A stretch of DNA of 34,655 bases from positions 1 to 34,655 of the forward strand of contig JAITOS010000051.1 in NCBI GenBank assembly GCA_031289815.1, written 5' to 3'. The stretch is from Peptococcaceae bacterium (GTDB lineage Bacteria > Bacillota > Desulfitobacteriia > Desulfitobacteriales > Desulfitobacteriaceae). Within the stretch, counting starts at the first letter, position 1. Each line of letters opens with the position of its first letter. Below are positions 31,769-34,655 of this stretch, piece by piece. Position numbers and translations under genes: made by a program. The notes below the pieces were generated by a model. The model was not told the DNA's origin. It did not search any database and saw nothing but the letters and a program-made list of their open reading frames with translations.

Positions 31769-33178
31769 GTGATTATTTTTATCATTATATTCTTACAACT
31801 GCTCTTTTTGGGAACGGTCATTTTCCTGGAAAGCCGGGACCCGGCCAGAACCATTGTCTGGCTGCTCATTCTCGGAACGCTGCCGGTGCTGGGCGCGCTG
31901 TTATTCCTGGTCTTCGGTCGCGTGGTACGGCGGTATCGCCTGTCCAAACGGGAAGAAGTGGCTTTGGTTCAGGTAGAGAGCAAGCGGGAGGAAGGAGAAG
32001 ACGGGCATATGGGGCTGCCGGGGATGCGTCCGGTCAGCCGGAAGCTTGAGCAGCTGCTGAGCTTAGACGCGATGTCCCGTCTGACCTACAATAATCGCTG
32101 GGAGGTGCTGACCAACGGCGATGAGACCTTCCGGGCCCTGATGCTGGCGCTGTTCGAGGCTAAGGATCATATTCACATGGAATACTATATCTTCCAGCAT
32201 GATATGATCGGCTGGGATATTGTGCGTATTTTGCGGATAAAAGTGGCGGACGGCGTGAAGGTGCGGATCCTGGTGGATGGCTTGGGCAGCTGGGCGTTTA
32301 TCAAGAGCTTTCGCCATCTGAAAAAGCTGGGCATTGAGGCGGCGGAGTTTTACCCGATCCGCTTTCCTTTCCTGACCGGCAAACTGAATCTGCGCAATCA
32401 TCGCAAGATCGTCGTCGTCGATGGCCAGATCGGTTTTACCGGCGGACTCAACGTCGGCGATGAATATCTTTCCCGTAGCAAGCAGCTGGGGTTTTGGCGG
32501 GATACCTTTGTGAAGCTGGAAGGAGACGCCGTGCAGCATTTGCAGGCTGTTTTTTTGCATGACTGGAGCGAAGCCACGAAAGAGAAGATCGAGGATCAGC
32601 GTTACTTTCCCCCGGCGCCAAGTGCGGGAAGCGGACGCGTGCAGATTGTGGCCAGCGGGCCGGATAGCAATCAGGAAGCCATGCTACAGGTGTTTTTTGT
32701 GGCGCTGACGAACGCGGAGAAGAGCATTTATCTGGAAACGCCCTATTTTATTCCCGACGAAAGCTCCATGATGGCCTTGAAGACGGCGGCGCTGAGCGGG
32801 CTGGACGTGCGGATTATTGTGCAGGGCGTTCCGGAATACCAGATCACTTACTGGGCGGCGCGGTCTTTTTTTATGGAGCTGTTGGCGGTCGGTGTCCGGA
32901 TTTACAGTTATAAGAAGGGGATTTTGCACGCGAAGATTCTCATTATCGACGGCGAAATCGGTTCGGTGGGCTCTACGAACTTTGACGAACGCAGCTTCCG
33001 TCTGAATTTTGAAGTGACCTCGCTCATCTACGACAGCGCCTTTGCTCAGCGGTTGGAGTGGGATTTTAAACAGGATATGAACGACAGCGAAGAGATATGG
33101 CCGGAGGAATTTGAACAGCGGCCTTTAGGGGAAAGAGTGAAGGAATCTTTTGCGCGGCTTTTTTCGCCGTTGCTGTAG
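31769..33178 (+). CDS. cls: Cardiolipin synthase
   Basis: Cls joins two phosphatidylglycerols into cardiolipin at the membrane. The 469-residue protein has two N-terminal membrane segments (about 1-20 and 29-51, 'TIVWLLILGTLPVLGALLFL') and two phospholipase D HKD motifs: His211 in 'NHRKIVVVDGQIGFTGG' and His387 in 'LHAKILIIDGEIGSVGSTNF', both complete. The GTG 31769 start lacks a good ribosome binding site at ideal distance (AGGTGATGG lies about 16 nt before), so the start is less certain than the gene. It follows recQ by 55 nt. Confidence 0.95.
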   Translation: MIIFIIIFLQLLFLGTVIFLESRDPARTIVWLLILGTLPVLGALLFLVFGRVVRRYRLSKREEVALVQVESKREEGEDGHMGLPGMRPVSRKLEQLLSLDAMSRLTYNNRWEVLTNGDETFRALMLALFEAKDHIHMEYYIFQHDMIGWDIVRILRIKVADGVKVRILVDGLGSWAFIKSFRHLKKLGIEAAEFYPIRFPFLTGKLNLRNHRKIVVVDGQIGFTGGLNVGDEYLSRSKQLGFWRDTFVKLEGDAVQHLQAVFLHDWSEATKEKIEDQRYFPPAPSAGSGRVQIVASGPDSNQEAMLQVFFVALTNAEKSIYLETPYFIPDESSMMALKTAALSGLDVRIIVQGVPEYQITYWAARSFFMELLAVGVRIYSYKKGILHAKILIIDGEIGSVGSTNFDERSFRLNFEVTSLIYDSAFAQRLEWDFKQDMNDSEEIWPEEFEQRPLGERVKESFARLFSPLL

Positions 33179-33196
33179 AGACAAATCGCAGGAGAG

Positions 33197-34057
33197 GTGG
33201 GATCAGGGGTTTTGCCAAGAGAGGGCGTGTATAAGACCTATGTGCCGGCTGTTACGGCTGAAGAAAACGGAGAAAATGAATTAACCTATTGGTTTGTTTT
33301 CCGGGAAAATAACATCCTGTTGCAATGCTCGCAGGATCATCGCTGGGGAGTACCGCTGGCCATAGCCCTGGCGGAATTCGACATTTCCGCGCGGAGAATC
33401 CAATATTTAGGCAAGCTGGAGGGTCGGCCCTGCTATTCGGCGGAAGCGCTTCCTGACGCTGTGGCGCCGGAAGGGATGCGGTTCCGGGAGTTGAGATCGA
33501 TCTTTGACGATGTGGAGGAAAGCGTCTTTCTTCTCGCCGGCAAAGCGATTCAGATCGTTCGTTGGGATCAGGATAACCAATATTGCGGCAAATGCGGCTC
33601 GGCGGCGGAGACGCAGAAGACGGAAAGGGCAAAAAAATGCCCGGATTGCGGTCAAGTGCGCTATCCGCAGCTGTCGCCGGCGATCATTGTCGCGGTGATC
33701 AGGGACGATCAAATTCTTTTAGCGCATTCCGTGAATTTTGCCGCTGGGGTATATAGCATTTTAGCCGGGTTTGCCGAACCGGGAGAAACGTTAGAAGAAT
33801 GCGTGCAGAGAGAGGTTTGGGAGGAAGTAAAGATCCGGGTAAAGAATATCCGCTATTTTGGCAGTCAGCCTTGGCCGTTTCCGAATTCTTTGATGATTGG
33901 TTTTACTGCCGAATATGAGAGCGGCGAAATTCAGCCGGATGGGGTAGAAATCGAGGAAGCCGCTTGGTTTAAGGCGGCTGCGTTGCCGTTAACGCCGAAG
34001 AAGATGAGCATTGGGGGCAGAATGGTCGCTTGGTTTGTTGAAAATTACGGGGAGTAA
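33197..34057 (+). CDS. nudC: NADH pyrophosphatase / RNA deNADding hydrolase NudC
   Basis: NudC hydrolyses NADH or NAD+ to NMN and AMP and removes NAD caps from RNA. The 286-residue protein has a zinc ribbon ('CGKCGSAAETQ' and 'CPDCGQVRYPQ'), the Nudix box 'GFAEPGETLEECVQREVWEEVKI' in the form GX5EX7REUXEE, and the NADH-specific 'SQPWPFPNSLM' motif just after it, so the assignment is firm. The start is uncertain: GTG 33197 lies in the purine-rich site GGAGAGG, and TTG 33212 is an alternative without ideal spacing. It follows cls by 18 nt. Confidence 0.95.
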   Translation: MGSGVLPREGVYKTYVPAVTAEENGENELTYWFVFRENNILLQCSQDHRWGVPLAIALAEFDISARRIQYLGKLEGRPCYSAEALPDAVAPEGMRFRELRSIFDDVEESVFLLAGKAIQIVRWDQDNQYCGKCGSAAETQKTERAKKCPDCGQVRYPQLSPAIIVAVIRDDQILLAHSVNFAAGVYSILAGFAEPGETLEECVQREVWEEVKIRVKNIRYFGSQPWPFPNSLMIGFTAEYESGEIQPDGVEIEEAAWFKAAALPLTPKKMSIGGRMVAWFVENYGE

Positions 34058-34094
34058 AGTGCGGAGGGTGCTGACCGATCGCTGGTTGGCGGTA

Positions 34095-34119
34095 AAAATT
34101 ATCACCAGGTGATAATTTT
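34095..34119 (+). promoter_or_regulatory. Second FapR-type palindrome
   Basis: This perfect 25-nt palindrome (half-site AAAATTATCACC, central A) contains the same 21-nt core that overlies the fapR promoter at 10891-10911. It lies 37 nt after nudC. A weak promoter could overlap it (TTGGCG at 34086-34091 and GATAAT at 34111-34116, 19-nt spacer). It may be a FapR site controlling transcription into the following region, or, as RNA, a hairpin that ends nudC transcripts (TTTT at its right end). No ORF begins within the next 200 bp. Confidence 0.6.
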
Positions 34120-34131
34120 CCGGACGGAACG

Positions 34132-34154
34132 TCAAAGAAGCCCCTCGGGAAAGC
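34132..34154 (+). repeat. Left copy of a direct repeat flanking the toxin-like cassette
   Basis: CAAAGAAGCCCC followed by T-C and GGGAAAG here matches the sequence at 34517-34538 (CAAAGAAGCCCC, A-C-C, GGGAAAG). The right copy is the left arm of a complete terminator; the left copy has no matching right arm. The two copies enclose about 360 bp containing the toxin-like locus. Confidence 0.6.
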
Positions 34155-34247
34155 CAGCTGGCGTTCATTAGCTTTCCGTATAGTCAGCGGCATGATCGCG
34201 GTCCTCTATAGGCTAACGAAGAATACCTTCCATAAATTCCAATAAAC

Positions 34248-34256
34248 TGGTATAAT
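34248..34256 (+). promoter_or_regulatory. Promoter of the toxin-like peptide
   Basis: TGGTATAAT is an extended -10 element with a perfect TATAAT. The -35 at 17-nt spacing (TTCCAT, 34228-34233) is weak. The transcript would start near 34263, precisely at the beginning of the long inverted repeat, leaving a leader of about 56 nt before the ATG. Confidence 0.7.
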
Positions 34257-34295
34257 CACTACGTAATCAGATAAAGCGCAGCGGTTAGCCGACAT

Positions 34296-34311
34296 CCTCC
34301 GGAAAGGAGGT
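34296..34311 (+). promoter_or_regulatory. RBS-sequestering hairpin
   Basis: CCTCC, the loop GGAAA and GGAGG place the Shine-Dalgarno AAGGAGGTG of the toxin-like ORF into a local stem with an anti-Shine-Dalgarno just upstream. Translation would be low until the structure is opened. Confidence 0.65.
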
Positions 34312-34318
34312 GAGGCTT

Positions 34319-34393
34319 ATGGAATATTTGGTACTATTGGCGGTGATCTTAGCGATCCTGACGATCTTACTGGATAACACCCCAAAAAAATAA
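34319..34393 (+). CDS. 24-residue hydrophobic peptide, candidate type I toxin
   Basis: ATG 34319 follows a perfect AAGGAGGTG at 6-nt spacing. The peptide is one membrane helix ('YLVLLAVILAILTILL') with a short charged end 'DNTPKK', the usual shape of type I toxins and holin-like toxins of Firmicutes (TxpA, BsrG, Fst, Hol-Tox). It is too short for the ORF track. Its gene has all the regulatory marks of such loci: leader hairpin over the RBS, long-range end pairing, a convergent promoter giving an antisense RNA across the 3' part, and a shared bidirectional terminator. By analogy it would insert into the membrane and depolarise it when expressed. No family name can be given by eye. Confidence 0.75.
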   Translation: MEYLVLLAVILAILTILLDNTPKK

Positions 34394-34465
34394 CCGCTCC
34401 GAGCCAAGGAACGCGGTTATTTTGTAACTAAACTCCGAGGCTAACCGTTTTCGGTTGCTTTATCT
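34384..34465 (-). ncRNA. Predicted antisense antitoxin RNA
   Basis: On the minus strand TTGCAA (34495-34500), a 17-nt spacer and TATAGT (34472-34477) form a good sigma A promoter. Transcription would begin near 34465 and run into the hairpin ATAACCGC...GCGGTTAT followed by seven T (minus strand) near 34384. The RNA of about 80 nt is complementary to the 3' end of the toxin-like mRNA, including the last codons and the right arms of the inverted repeat. RNase III, encoded at 18833, is the usual enzyme degrading such duplexes. Confidence 0.7.
34389..34424. terminator. Bidirectional terminator between toxin-like mRNA and antisense RNA
   Basis: AATAACCGC and GCGGTTATT form a nine-base-pair stem. 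Read on the plus strand it is followed by TTG, and on the minus strand by TTTTTTT, so it ends the antisense RNA well and could partly end or stabilise the toxin mRNA. Confidence 0.75.
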
Positions 34466-34471
34466 GATTAC

Positions 34472-34500
34472 ACTATATCATAAGCAAAAATCGATTGCAA
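34472..34500 (-). promoter_or_regulatory. Promoter of the antisense RNA
   Basis: Minus strand -35 TTGCAA (34495-34500) and -10 TATAGT (34472-34477) with the optimal 17-nt spacer. It has a better -35 than the toxin-like promoter, as expected where the antitoxin RNA must be in excess. Confidence 0.7.
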
Positions 34501-34515
34501 CAGGCAAGTAAAACG

Positions 34516-34554
34516 GCAAAGAAGCCCCACCGGGAAAGGCGCGGGCTTCTTTGC
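34516..34554 (-). terminator. Terminator of the minus-strand gene entering at the right edge
   Basis: GCAAAGAAGCCC and GGGCTTCTTTGC form a perfect 12-base-pair stem. On the minus strand it is followed by CGTTTT and lies 2 nt after the stop codon of the right-edge ORF. It insulates that gene from the antisense RNA promoter. Confidence 0.85.
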
Positions 34555-34556
34555 TG

Positions 34557-34655
34557 TTATTGCTTTAGCTTCGTTGGTTTTTGGTTGCTTCCCGGTTTGC
34601 TTTCAGCTGGCTTGGGCTTGGAACGAGAGACTTTGCCTTTTGGGATAAGTCTCTC
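34557..34655 (-). CDS. C-terminal end of an unknown minus-strand gene
   Basis: The minus-strand frame is open from the window edge to TAA at 34557-34559, giving 32 residues that include 'KVSRSKPKPAESKPGSNQKP'. The Lys/Pro/Ser-rich composition looks like a basic, disordered C-terminal tail. A strong terminator directly follows the stop, which supports a real gene end. The rest of the gene is outside the window and its function cannot be told. A GAGAGACTT/AAGTCTCTC inverted repeat lies within the last 35 bases. Confidence 0.6.
   Translation of the reverse strand, partial: ERLIPKGKVSRSKPKPAESKPGSNQKPTKLKQ

Larger units (their letters stand above)
34263..34471 (+). repeat. Long-range inverted repeat around the toxin-like ORF
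   Basis: The left arms, a 15-nt GTAATCAGATAAAGC (34263-34277) and CGGTTAGCC (34282-34290), have exact complements in the same nested order on the right: GGCTAACCG (34439-34447) and GCTTTATCTGATTAC (34457-34471). In the mRNA the 5' and 3' ends would pair, bringing the leader close to the RBS hairpin. Such end-to-end pairing is characteristic of type I toxin mRNAs, which are made in an untranslatable form. Confidence 0.8.

Overview
The window is a chromosomal segment from a spore-forming Firmicute. Spore markers are a germination protease (gpr), an alpha/beta-SASP-like gene and ylbJ. Lipid genes are of the Firmicute FapR/PlsX/FabK type and ribosome binding sites are strong AGGAGG types. The gene order rsmD ... 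ylbJ - ackA - yceD - rpmF - fapR - plsX - fab genes - rnc - smc - ftsY suggests a Negativicute (Sporomusa-like) or a related clostridial lineage. That placement is inference; no rRNA, tRNA, CRISPR array or insertion sequence was seen.

Layout. (1) 1-4400: the 3' end of a beta-propeller-like gene, a stretch of coding debris, a 63-codon ORF with a very strong RBS and a penultimate Trp, then a ComP-like membrane histidine kinase and its LuxR/NarL-type response regulator. (2) 4560-8304: a short SASP-like gene convergent with gpr (which has a good forespore-type promoter), rsmD, a coiled-coil protein, and ylbJ on the minus strand. (3) 8387-10074: ackA, then about 340 bp of non-coding DNA with a gene remnant and a consensus promoter. 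(4) 10075-24181: yceD-rpmF, then the fatty acid/phospholipid block fapR-plsX-fabH-fabK-fabD-fabG-acpP-(FabK paralogue)-fabF, followed by rnc-smc-ftsY. Many genes overlap by 1 to 23 nt. A 21-nt palindrome overlies the -10 region of the fapR promoter.

(5) 24178-28044: a nucleoside salvage operon translationally coupled to ftsY. It encodes a nucleoside phosphorylase (apparently starting at CTG), MtnA isomerase, a FucA-like class II aldolase and an MTA/SAH deaminase. Together these could turn methylthioadenosine or 5'-deoxyadenosine into DHAP plus an aldehyde. (6) 28045-28358: a gene-free spacer with a dense cluster of DnaA-box-like 9-mers. (7) 28359-34057: 5-formyl-THF cyclo-ligase, a VanZ-like membrane protein, recQ, cardiolipin synthase and nudC. 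(8) 34058-34655: a second copy of the fapR-promoter palindrome, then a compact locus that looks like a type I toxin-antitoxin system (24-residue membrane peptide, sequestered RBS, convergent antisense promoter, bidirectional terminator, long-range inverted repeats), then the 3' end of an unknown minus-strand gene.

The most noteworthy items are the type I TA-like cassette, the DnaA-box cluster, the repeated FapR-like operator, the salvage operon with its CTG start and a phosphorylase that looks 6-oxopurine-specific, and the ComX-like ORF beside a ComP/ComA-like pair without a visible comQ. All calls come from reading the sequence; no database search was run.
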